From Luscinia megarhynchos (lineage: Eukaryota; Chordata; Aves; Passeriformes; Turdidae), in assembly GCA_034336665.1 (NCBI GenBank), contig JAPFBE010000002.1, forward strand, positions 8,788,146 to 8,852,145: 64,000 bases of DNA, in the 5' to 3' direction. Numbering within the stretch: the stretch's first letter is position 1; the number at the start of each line of letters is the position of its first letter. Positions 22,366-33,442 of the stretch are shown piece after piece. The translations under genes and the position numbers were made by a program. The notes below the pieces were generated by a model. It ran no database searches and had not been told where the DNA came from. It saw only the letters and a list, made by a program, of their open reading frames with translations.

Positions 22366-23002
22366 GGCAGGGACATCTTTCAGTAAACCAAGTTGGTCAG
22401 TGACCCAACCAGTGTGGCCTTGAACAATTCCAAGGACAGGACATGGACAATTCCTCTGGGTAACTTGTGGCAGTGCCTCACCAAACTCATCAGGGAAGAA
22501 TTTCCTCCTAACTTCTAATCAAAACCTAATCTCATTTTTAAGCCATTCTGTCTTGTCCTGTCACTATATGCTCTTGTGAACAGCCTCTCTCCATCTCTCT
22601 TGCAGGCACCCTTCAGGTACTGGAAGGCCCTAATTAAGTCAATCTGAAACCTTCTCTTCTCCAGATTGGAACAATCTCAATTCTCTCAGCCTTTCCTCCC
22701 TCTAATCATCCTGGTGGTCCTCCTCTGGACTTGCTCCTTCCTGTACTGGGGGTCCTAGCCAGGGATACCAGGGGTTGCCCCAGCCCAGGTGCAAAACCTT
22801 GCTCTTGGTCTTGTTAAACCTCATGAGATTCCCATGGGCCCACTTCTCAAACTTGTCCAGGTCTCTTTGGATGGCATCCCATCCTTCAGGTGTGACAACT
22901 GCACTACTCAGCTTGGTCTCATCTTAAAACTTGCTGAAGGTGCACTAGATTCCTTTGTCTATATCATCAATGAAAATACTAAACAACACTGGTCCTAATA
23001 CA
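22366..23002 (-). mobile_element. CR1 LINE, piece 2 of 4
   Basis: CR1 resumes at GGCAGGGACATC and runs colinearly (on the plus strand) through GGCAGTGCCTCACCA, CTTGTCCTGTCACTA, TTCTCTTCTCCAG, GGATGGCATCCCATCC and AACACTGGTCCTAATA. It is then broken by the minisatellite LTR. Confidence 0.93.
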
Positions 23003-25368
23003 TGCTTGTTTTGGTTTCACACTGGCCAAATTCCAGACACCCACAAAAGCCACTCACTCACCCTCCCCTGCCACAGCTGGGCGGAGGAGAGAAAAAATTA
23101 ACAAAGGGTTCATGAGTTGGAGATAGGGACAGGAAGAAAAACACTCCCAGGGCAAAACTGGCTCAATTTAAAGATACAAAATGAGTTTATTACTAACAAA
23201 ATCAGAGGACGATAGTGAGATAAAAATAAGCCCTTAAAAACACCTTCCCCCAACCCCTTTTCCTTCCCAGTGACAGTGCAGGGAGGCAGGGCATGGGGGT
23301 TTTGGTCAGTTCATCACCCAAGATTTTCTGCTGCTCAGGGAGATTTTCTGCTTCCCTGTGAGACCATGGAGTCCCTCCCATGGGAGACAGTTCTCCATGA
23401 ACTTCTCTGGCGTGGTTTCACTCTCACAGGCAGACAGTCCTCCCAAAACTGCTGCAGTGTGGGTCACTCTTCCATGGGGTGCAGTCCTCCAAGGACAGGC
23501 TGCTCCAGCCTGGAAGCAGAGACCCCACTCCATCGGGTCTCCCACTGGATCACAGCCTCCTGCAGACATCCATCCATACAGTGTGGGCACCTCCCCACGG
23601 GCTGTGGGTGGATCTCTGCATCCCCCGTGGATCCCCATGGGCTGTGGGTGGATCTCTGCATCCCCCATGGATCCCATGGGCTGTGGGTGGATCTCTGCAT
23701 CCCCCATGGATCCCATGGGCTGTGGGTGGATCTCTGCATCCCCCATGGATCCCATGGCTGTGGGTGGATCTCTGCATCCCCCATGGATCCCATGGGGCTG
23801 TGGGTGGATCTCTGCATCCCCATGGATCCCATGGGCTGTGGGTGGATCTCTGCATCCCCATGGATCCCCATGGGGCTGTGGGTGGATCTCTGCATCCCCA
23901 TGGATCCCATGGGCTGTGGGTGGATCTCTGCATCCCCCATGGATCCCCACGGGCTGTGGGTGGATCTCTGCATCCCCCATGGATCCCATGGGCTGTGGGT
24001 GGATCTCTGCATCCCCCATGGATCCCCACGGGCTGTGGGTGGGTCTCTGCATCCCCGTGGATCCCATGGGCTGTGGGTGGATCTCTGCATCCCCCATGGA
24101 TCCCATGGCTGTGGGTGGATCTCTGCATCCCCCATGGATCCCATGGGGCTGTGGGTGGATCTCTGCATCCCCCATGGATCCCATGGGCTGTGGGTGGATC
24201 TCTGCATCCCCCATGGATCCCATGGGGCTGTGGGTGGAACTCTGCATCCCCCATGGATCCCCATGGGCTGTGGGTGGATCTCTGCATCCCCCATGGATCC
24301 CACGGGCTGTGGGTGGATCTCTGCATCCCCCGTGGATCCCCATGGGCTGTGGGTGGATCTCTGCATCCCCGTGGATCCCCACGGGCTGTGGGTGGATCTC
24401 TGCATCCCCCATGGATCCCATGGGCTGTGGGTGGGTCTCTGCATCCCCATGGATCCCCACGGGCTGTGGGTGGATCTCTGCATCCCCCATGGATCCCATG
24501 GGCTGTGGGTGGATCTCTGCATCCCCGTGGATCCCCCATGGGCTGTGGGTGGATCTCTGCATCCCCGTGGATCCCCATGGGCTGTGGGTGGATCTCTGCA
24601 TCCCCATGGATCCCCATGGGCTGTGGGTGGATCTCTGCATCCCCATGGATCCCATGGGCTGTGGGTGGATCTCTGCATCCCCCGTGGATCCCCATGGGCT
24701 GTGGGTGGATCTCTGCATCCCCGTGGATCCCCACGGGCTGTGGGTGGATCTCTGCATCCCCCATGGATCCCATGGGCTGTGGGTGGATCTCTGCATCCCC
24801 ATGGATCCCCCACGGGCTGTGGGTGGATCTCTGCATCCCCCATGGATCCCATGGGCTGTGGGTGGATCTCTGCATCCCCCATGGATCCCATGGGCTGTGG
24901 GTGGATCTCTGCATCCCCCATGGATCCCCACGGGCTGTGGGTGGATCTCTGCATCCCCCATGGATCCCCATGGGTGCAGGGGCACAGCTGCTTCACCGTG
25001 GTCTCACCACAGCCTGCAGAGGAATCTCAGCTCTGGCACCTGGAGCACCTCCTGCCCCTCCTTCTGCACTGACCTTGGTGTCTCCAGGTTGTTTCCCTCA
25101 CATGTTCTCACCTCCTCCTCTTCTCTGGATAGAAAAACACTGGTGCCCCCACCTTTGTTTTGATTTCTTTTTAAATATTTTATCACAGAGGCATTACCAT
25201 CATCTCTAACTTTGGCCACCCACAGCTTTGGCCAGTGACAGATCCATCCCCAGAGCCATCAGGGACTGGCTCTGCCGACATGGTGGAAGCTTCCAGCAGC
25301 TTCTCACAAAAGTCACTACTGTGACCCCTCTCCACTACCAAAAACCAGGCCAATGCACAACCAACACA
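23003..25368 (-). mobile_element. Solo LTR with internal minisatellite, nested in CR1
   Basis: A 2366-bp insertion separates two CR1 halves that join cleanly. Read on the minus strand it begins TGTGTTGGTTGTGC and ends CCAAAACAAGCA. It has a TATA-like AAATATTTAAAAAG (25168-25180) and an AATAAA (23186-23191) near its end, so minus orientation is likely. About 1376 bases are a tandem array; the remaining ~990 bases resemble LTRs I have seen in bird genomes. The array lies between the TATA-like motif and the AATAAA, so it would be transcribed if the LTR is active. A clear target duplication is not visible. No retroviral coding sequence is present. Confidence 0.8.
23599..24974. repeat. Minisatellite, 35 copies of a ~39-bp unit
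   Basis: I counted 35 occurrences of CTGTGGGTGG, spaced 37-42 bases apart. The unit has the form GGGCTGTGGGTGGATC, then TCTGCATCCCCC, then a variable RTGGATCCC(C)AYG. Units differ mainly by ATGG or GTGG, CATG or CACG, and the number of C in two short runs. There are no unique spacers, so it is not a CRISPR array. Because 39 bases is 13 codons and the unit contains no stop in several frames, it produces long meaningless ORFs on both strands. Confidence 0.97.
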
Positions 25369-25559
25369 AGGTCCCAGAGGGACACCACTCACTGATGTCT
25401 ATAGAGTCTCTGACCACTAACCTCTGTATGTGCCCATCAAAAAAATTTCTTATCCATCTAACAGTCTACTCATCAAATCCATCTCTCTCCAATTCAGGGA
25501 AAAGGTTGTTGTGGGGGCACTGTGTCAGAGGCTTTACAGAAGTCCAGATAAATGATACC
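25369..25559 (-). mobile_element. CR1 LINE, piece 3 of 4
   Basis: CR1 continues after the LTR with CAGAGGGACACCACTCACTG, TTCTTATCCATCTAACAG, ATCAAATCCATCTCTCTCC and GCTTTACAGAAGTCCAG, in the right order for the same copy. It ends where the third insertion begins. Confidence 0.9.
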
Positions 25560-26451
25560 TGTAACTTTTTGACCTGGTACAGAGAAATTGGTTTGGAGTG
25601 TTCAGTGATGTTTGTACAATTCCATTTTACATCACAGCCATGGGAGTGGCTTCAGCAGGTGGAATTCCATGCCCAGAAATGGAGGTGGGGCCATTTTGTC
25701 TGGCTCACTTCAGTGAAGGGATCTGAGGACCTGGCATCCCATGCCTAGCCATTGTTTTTCCTGCACTTCCCATCCCTCTGAGAGGTTTTTGCAGGACAAG
25801 GGGCTGAGAAGAGGCAATGGGGCTGCTGCTGGGGTGTGGTGCTGAAGCTCTGAGAGGCAGCCAAGGCCAGTGGGGCTGGGGGCAGAGTTTTGCAGTTATC
25901 AGACCATTTCCCCACATCCCAGAGTGACAAGGACATGGAGCAACAGTGCCAAGACTAACCAGATGAGCCAAAAAAGAAGTTCAGCAGGGTGGCATTGAAT
26001 TCCACAGGTAGAGAGACACCCATCACCACCTTCCCACTGCTGCCCCAGAGAGGGAGCAGGAAAAACACCACTGCAGGCAAGCAGCTGCTCCAGGCAATGC
26101 CAGCACCCCCATCTGCCACTGGAATCATCCCATAAGCCCCTGCCATCCCATTTTTGCTCTGGAGGGGGGCCATATGGGCTGTCCAGGGGTTGCAGCTGTC
26201 TTGTCTTTTGTTCCAAGGGGAAACATCCTAACTTGCTTGTTATCATTCCCTCTTTCTTACATTTTTCTTTTGATTGCTGTGTTTATTGCTAATTTATTTT
26301 TATTTTTTAGTAAAAAGTGTGGCTCCAACATTTTTTTAATCTTTCATGGTTTTGGTTTTGTTGTTTTCTTTTTCCCTCCACTGCTCTGAGGGAGGGAAGG
26401 AGGGAGGGATTCATGCCACCTTGGCCTTTTGCTAGCTGCAAAACCATCACA
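25560..26451 (+). mobile_element. Third insertion in the CR1, probable LTR
   Basis: About 892 bases separate colinear CR1 pieces 3 and 4. The insertion may begin TGTAAC and ends near ACCATCACA. Its right part (T-rich sequence with TTTTTAGTAAAAAGTG, then a pyrimidine stretch, then GAGGGAGGGAAGGAGGG) looks like the 3' half of bird LTRs I know, which suggests plus orientation. The boundaries are uncertain by about 15 bases and I see no target duplication. No coding capacity. Confidence 0.6.
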
Positions 26452-26817
26452 GTCTTCCCTCTCCTACTGATGTACTCACTCCATCATAAATGGCCCCTTA
26501 TTTGGTCAGGGAAGACTTGCCCATGGTGAAGTTGTGCTGTCTTTTCTACATCACCTGATTGTTTTCCACGTTCCTTAGCATGGCTTCTAGTAGGATCTCT
26601 TCCATCCTGTTTCCAGCCACAGAGGTGAGGCTGACAGGCCAGCAGTTCCCAGGGTTTTCCTTTCTACCCTTTTTAAAGATGATATCCAAGGTGTCCCCTT
26701 TTTCCAGTCACTGGGACTTCACCAGACTGCCATGACTTTTCAAATATCACGGAGAGTGGCTTGCCAACAGCATCAGCCAATTCCCTCAGGACTCTGGGAT
26801 GCATCTCATCAAGTCTG
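26452..26817 (-). mobile_element. CR1 LINE, piece 4 of 4
   Basis: CR1 resumes with GTCTTCCCTCTCC and CACTCCATCATAAATGGCC, then GGTCAGGGAAGACTTGCCC, TTAGCATGGCTTC, GAGGTGAGGCTGACAGGCC and TTCCCTCAGGACTCTGGGATG. Similarity fades after about 26817. The four pieces together give roughly 1.27 kb of one copy spread over 5.1 kb. Confidence 0.92.
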
Positions 26818-26819
26818 GG

Positions 26820-29800
26820 CTGCATCTCGTCGTCAGGAATACATAATTCTCATAAGAGTATGCATTTGAGAATATTGGAAACACTAAGGAAGCAGATTTT
26901 TCAGGAGCCAAAGATCTTTTTTCCTGGAAGAGCTCAGCTTGGCTACACTCTATTTAAGCATCAGAAACACTCTGTTCACACTTGACATGCTTGGAATGAG
27001 TTTAGGAGACTTACAATCCTTATGGCAAGGGTGGCATTTTTCCTTTGGGAAAAAAAAAATTACTTTGAAAATAAATCAAAGTACTAGGAAAGGTTTTAAT
27101 CATATTTCCTAGTCAAGATACCGTATCATCCTTATTTCTTTAAAACATGCTACTTAACATCACAGTCTATCACAGAGAAAACCTGGAGTGATCTTTCCCA
27201 GTATGGAGACTATTTTGTCTCATGACAAGAGCCATGAAGACAGTGATATTCCTCAGTGAGACCCAGTGAAAACGTGATACATGCAACAGAATAGTAAATC
27301 CCAATCTTTCTCATTACTGCCTTTGGAGAGTTAGGAAAAAAAAATTAGAAAAAGTAAGAAGTAAGGAAAGCATTTCACTTACAGATTAAACATGGTGAAA
27401 AGGAGAGTTATCCAAAACCAACAGAATAAAGCCCAAGGATAAGGATGATTCAAAGTGAATGTGTGGTTAGGACAAAGCATCAAAACACTGAAAGACTGGC
27501 TCTCAGTTTGGAAGGGGACCAAAAGAAGTAGAGGGGAAGGTCTAAGGAAGTTTAGCCCTGAGGCTTCCTTTTAGGTATAAGCTGTTTAAAATTGTGAGAT
27601 GTTTGCTAGTCATGCAGAAGCTGCACAGACACTGTAGATATTGGCCAGAATAAAAATCCAGACAGCTTCTGTGTTGCTGAAAATTTTTAAGAATTCTCCC
27701 TTATTGGCAAAGTTTCCTTTTCCATCAATTCCCCCATCTTTAAAAGCTGACTCTCCACTGCACTTGAGCTGATTCCCAGTATTCAAGTTCCTTCTTTAGT
27801 GCTCTAAATTTGGAGTAACTACATATAATTTTACTCAGTTTGGAGTTGAACCTTGTGCAGGCCAACACACAAAATCATCAAGCAAAATTCAGTTCCTCCA
27901 CATCCCACCCATTCCCCCAGGAGACAACTCCTGCATCCTTGCATTCAGCACATATTTCAGTAGAAGGAAAAAACCAACAAGTCTAGTTCACTGACATCAC
28001 TAATCTACAGTGACAGCACAAGCCAAGCAGACATTGGCAATATCTATTCACTCAGAAAACACTACAAAAAAAGGTTATGGATAGAGGAAGAGAATTTAAG
28101 AAGGGAAATGCTGTCTAACATAGTATTAAGTACTTCTCTTCCTTTTTTTGCACAGCAAAGTCAAAAAAAGTTAACATATCACTAAAATATGTTTTCTTTT
28201 GATTAATAAATACCTTTCTCTCAGCTTCTGGCCTGGAAAACTGGGTTCATTATATGCATAGCATCTTTCCAGTGACTGGCACCTGCATAATGCATTCCAG
28301 CATGTCTGTGTAGTGCAGGGATGACTGCCACTACTGACTCACATGAAGAAATCCACTGGGACCCTGCCAACACTAATACATTAACCACTGATCAGCAGCA
28401 GCATTTCACAGGCTGGCTACATTTGGGCTCAACAGAGCAGTAGTGTGTGCTAATAAATATACCTAGGAGCATATGAAAACACAGGTTGTGGAGACTCCCA
28501 GGAAACAGTGGACCAAATGCTGCATGTTTATCTCTGATTAATCTGCGTTAAAGCTGAAATAACAAAAACTAGGCATAAGCTTGGTTTTCCTAATTACATT
28601 TGATTAACAGAAGAAAGTTCCCTAAATAGCAGGAATAAACCCTGTTCTGTGTTGTACTGTGTGCCATACAGCATGGACAGTTTAGCAGGTAGAGACAGCA
28701 TATCCCAGATATTCCTGGATAGCAGAAAAAGTTTGAACTTATTATGTAAATTAGAACCCTGTATTTCTTTCAGTTTATGGAAAAGACTTAGATAATTCAA
28801 AACAGAAAACAGGAGCCTTCAGAGTCAGATGTGATCCTCTTGTCACTGTACACAAACCTACACTGAACTTTTGTCACATGCATAAAGCATGTCACAGATG
28901 CTCTTGTTTGACAGCATAATGTAGAATGATGGCATAGACCTGAAAAAAAGACTGACAAACAATAAAAGATATGCACATATGTGTATGTATCAAAACCTTT
29001 GTATCAAAACCTTTGTTTCACAGGGGCTTGAAGTAGCTCTAGTGACATTATTCTTTTCAAAAACTTTCTCTTTTTTGCATTACTTTATTCTTTTTCAGTA
29101 CCAAACCATATTACTATGTTGGTGCCTTTTCTTTTTTTGGGTGAATCTGATGGTGTAATACTCTGGAAGAACTTCATTTGTGTGAAGGTGCTCTTCTGTA
29201 ACACAGTAATCAGATTTAAAGATGAAGGTAAAAGACCCAAAGACCCCTCCTATTCTTGTAGTCAGTGTGCATCTGCATCATGGCATCAGCACTTTCAGAT
29301 ATTAAACTGTGACAAACCTCACGTGAATTTGCAACCTCCACCTGATTGGTAACTAAAGTCTCGTCAGCCTAGCCCTGGACACAACTTGAAAAGCAGTTTC
29401 ACACACATGAATGCATGCATGTGCCTGCTGTATCTTCACCCATTAGTAGCACCAGAGATAGCCCACATGTAAGGTAAAGAAGCAGATCTGAAAATGGTAG
29501 CCAAAGAGGACAAAAATCATCACTGGCATATAAAGATTATAGCTGGCTACCACTATAGCTATTCCATTCACTGTCCTGCATCTCATTCAGGTATGGGTAC
29601 CATCTGGTATTTTAATTTGTCCTGTTCTTTAGTTTGTCAGTGCATTTATTCACTATTAATTTTAATTTTTCTAACATAGCTTTGGGAATAAGGCCTGTGT
29701 CTCACACTGTTTTTCATCTGCCTGCGTGTGCACAACCTGCAATAATTTTGTAACATTCAACCATTTTAATGCTCTCTGGGGCAAAAGGCTCTATTAACTC

Positions 29801-32800
29801 TGTAGCTTTGGGGGAGAAAGGCTCCCTGGTGTAAAAAGTAACAGTTTGATTAAAATGTTTGTTTGAGAGAAAAAAGCCTCAATATGAGCCCACATTTTAG
29901 TGGCCATCAAAGAATACACAAAAGAGAGAAGAAACTCAGGCAGCATGCACATCTGAGGTGCACAAGCTTCACTAGTACTTCCAGAAGTACTCAGAGTCAG
30001 CACTGTGCTCTGAATTTATCATTCAAATGTTTATTAAAGTCTGCCTGTAGTACCTTTATTAACCAAACAGCTGTAAGAAGGAAACGAGGCTTCTTTGAGG
30101 AGACCTCTGTTCCATAGAATTATGTGGCTGGTTTCAGCTACAGTCTGATCCCTTAATTCTTCATCAAATTACTCCCTTATCTGCTTTTCAAATTTTGCCT
30201 GAACTGTTGACAAGCTTTAATTAATTGAATTGTTTTTCTGCCCTTTTTTTAGTGCAATCACAGTGGTAGCTCTTTCCCAGTCTTCCAGAGCTTATTAATT
30301 TAAGATTTATTCCAGTATTGAAGTATTTCCTAAAGAGGCTACAATTTGCATGAAAATCTGAGGGATTAAGTTACACATCATTCCCAAATGCCCATCTTGG
30401 ACAGGGATTTTGTATCTTCTGGAACTGCAAAATCATCAGAACAATGTATGTCATCCTTACAGGCCAAAAATACACCCTCCTGCTCATTTCAAAGAGATGT
30501 CTCTGTTTTCTTCATCACTGGACCAAGGATGCTAAAGAAATGTCCACTGTTGATAATACATCAAATACCCCTATCCCCAAATGATTATGAGCTGTTTATG
30601 CCAGTACAGTGAGTACTACCAATTATAAATTCTTCCCCTCTGCCTCCAATCTGCTCCCCACTTACTCTGTATTCTTGCTAAGTTATTCATAGCCTGCCTC
30701 TTATCCCAACTGAAATGTTGCATTTCCTGACACAGTGTTCTGAAAGGGTTGCAGTGACACAACTAGCACAAACTCTCCATCCCTCTCAGTCAACCTTTGA
30801 CAAGAGGGGGCTGAGCTCCAGAAAGACACTTTTGTTAACACTGACTACAGTGCCATAGGTTGCAGCACAGCATGGAAGTTTTGCACAGTGCTAACTTCAC
30901 TGTACCAATCTGTAAACATGCTCCTTGTGTTTCCTTCCACTTTAAGACCATGCTGCTACCATATGTTTAAGAGCACAGTGTGTTCCCTGAAGGCAGCTGT
31001 TCCTTAGTTTTAAAATTTTGTCCGAATTTACTCAACTGCTGATAGTACAGAATTAAAAGAAAATATCCATACATAGGAAGGTTCACTGTAGGTGTTTTCT
31101 GGTTACCTTCTCCAAAACCTAGTTCTTGCTTTTTTTACAGAAAGACAATTCCATGATACTGTCTGTAACACAAAGAAATAGGAGCTTGGTTACAACTATC
31201 ACTTGCTTGCAGCAACCTTTCTGTTTAAGGAGTCTCTTACAGTATAAGTGTCTGTGACACTGGTTACCTACTGAATTGGAACAAAACAACAGAATATGGA
31301 TATCAGCTACTTTATTGCATAGCCCAGCACACTTACTGCATAGTCTTGGAAAAGATGCCAGAAAAAAACCACAACAAGAACATTCTTTTTCCCTGTGTGT
31401 TCTTACTTTGGTTCCTAGGTGTGATAAAATTGAGATCTAGACCAAATACTGTAAATTCAACTCTGATTTTGTTTGTAACCTGAATGTTCTACCTTAACCC
31501 ACAATTGGGCACAGAAATTAAAGATGGAAGTAAAAGATTTTCTTTAAAAGCACATAATTTCTATGACATTGCTAGCACTATGCTGTGTAGGTATTGAATG
31601 GAAAAGATTTATGAAAAGCAAAGTTCCCTTGCTTATTCCTCTGCATCACTTTCTGTGTTCCTGCTGATAATAAAAGATGTTGTGGAGAAAACTTAAAACA
31701 GTACTTGCTGGCTGATCCAGAAAGTTGTGCAAAAGATAAAACTGTTGACAGGATTATAGTGTTATCTGTATATTACTAATTCCAGGACTGTAAGGATTTG
31801 CCTTTCAGTTTGGACTACCTGCTATGAAAAGAGAGAAAACACAAAGGCAAAAAAAATTCTTATTCCCCCTTTTAAGTTTTTTATAACCAGTGTGCTATAA
31901 ATCTTAAAGCTACAGTTCATGGAGTTCAGTGACTGCATAAAAATCTTTACATTAGGGTTTATTCAATAACAACAACAAAATAGCCTTTTTAGTGTCAAAG
32001 GAAGTTTACAAACCTGCCCTAAATTCTCTGCAAATTGAAGTAGGGAAATGGCAATTGAACAACAATAACAGGAAAAAATAAAAAATCACTGATTTGAGTA
32101 AAATTTCATTATTTAAATTCTCCAGGCTGGAAGCACCTGTAAATTTCTTTTTCAGCTTTCTTATATGCAAGCACATGACAAGTAGTCCTTGCCTCTTTCC
32201 TTCCAGTCTGTGACTGTTGAAGGCACAGTCCAATCCTGCTCCTGCTGGTGGTGAGAGAGGTGTAGCCACAGGCTCTGGTGTGGGCTGTGCAGCTCCTCAC
32301 CCATCTCACCTGCATGGACCAAAAGCCACGATGGCTGGTGCTAGTGAGAGGCCTCAGTGTGCTGGCTCACATCCTCTCCCAGGCATCCCAGCCTATCCTT
32401 CCACTCTGGTTTTCTTTCCTTAGGTTAGCATGGGGATCAACTAGTGTGTTCTTCACACAGACAGGTACACAAAACGGGTGTTCCACATCAGACACCACTC
32501 CAGCTTCCAGGGTTATCAGACAGCCAGTCACCAGCAACACCAGCTGATCTGCTACTGCTGCCTGAGGACCTGCAGAACACCAGTTCAAACCAAATGACAC
32601 AGACCACTGAATGTTTCCAGTGCTGGCAGAACCCTCAACAACCTAAATAAAGAGCAGGGGAAAATGTCCATTTTCAAACAGTCTCCTACACAAAGATGGA
32701 CTTAGCTAACTCTCTTTGGATGACTACAGACTTTTCTTGAAAGTACACATATATGCTGTAACAGCAGAAGTGCAGTTTAGGTGTCTTGTTCTTTCCTGTG

Positions 32801-33421
32801 AGAATCCAAGAGTCATTGCTGATTTGCATACAGTGAAGCAATGTTTTACTAGCAGTTCTATAGTGGGACTTATCCTTTTCTCAGGGCAGGAAGGGGAAAA
32901 GCTGCAGAGACAACAGAAGTCAGGAAAGGAATAGAAATGTCCAGATTCTGATACCTAAGTATAATTACAAATATTAATACAATTAAGCAATTATCTTCAT
33001 AGGAGCAAAAATCCTTGTGTTAGCATCAAGTGTCATCAATTAGTTTAAGTTAGCATTACATTTTGGAGATTGGTCTTCTGAGTCATTTGCCCTATTGGAA
33101 ACAAGCAATAGTCAGTAAAGTTATGGGAACATGGGACTTTGTTCAGAATTTGTCTGCTTCAGTTTAAGTCTACTGCATACTTTCCATCCCTTACTGTCTA
33201 AAAAGGTTTTGTGGAATATAAAGGTTCTGATCTGAGAGCTATTGTGTACAAATTAATAAAAATGAAAATTTACTCAAAGAGTAGCTTGATTAAAAAAAAA
33301 ATCTTGTATATTTTGCAAGTATCTTTTTGTTATTCTCAATTGATTACCTAATTCTTTCCAGTGTTCTTGACCTCTTCTAATTCTCATTCAGGCCTCAGAA
33401 TCTTCCTGCACGTTTTCTAGC
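26820..33421. other. Intergenic, no gene seen
   Basis: About 6.6 kb of AT-rich sequence. A 14-base unit GTATCAAAACCTTT occurs twice in tandem at 28987-29014. The stretch at 32210-32650 is somewhat GC-richer and holds a minus-strand open frame with coding-like codon choice, which I could not identify. Confidence 0.5.
28987..29014. repeat. Two tandem copies of a 14-bp unit
   Basis: GTATCAAAACCTTT is followed directly by an exact second copy. Confidence 0.9.
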
Positions 33422-33442
33422 AAAAAAAAAAAAAAAAAAAAA
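33422..33442. repeat. Poly(A) tract, 21 bases
   Basis: Uninterrupted A run without a recognisable retrocopy before it. Confidence 0.9.

Noticed and set aside
23599..24974. CRISPR-like array of direct repeats
   Set aside because: Repeats are contiguous variants of one unit with no unique spacers, and the context is a vertebrate LTR.
23270..25209. Very long ORFs (470-601 codons) on both strands
   Set aside because: They are created by the 39-bp minisatellite: the unit is 13 codons without stops in several frames, so all frames give repeated peptides such as GLWVDLCIP or MQRSTHSP. The array is inside an LTR and no frame has independent support.
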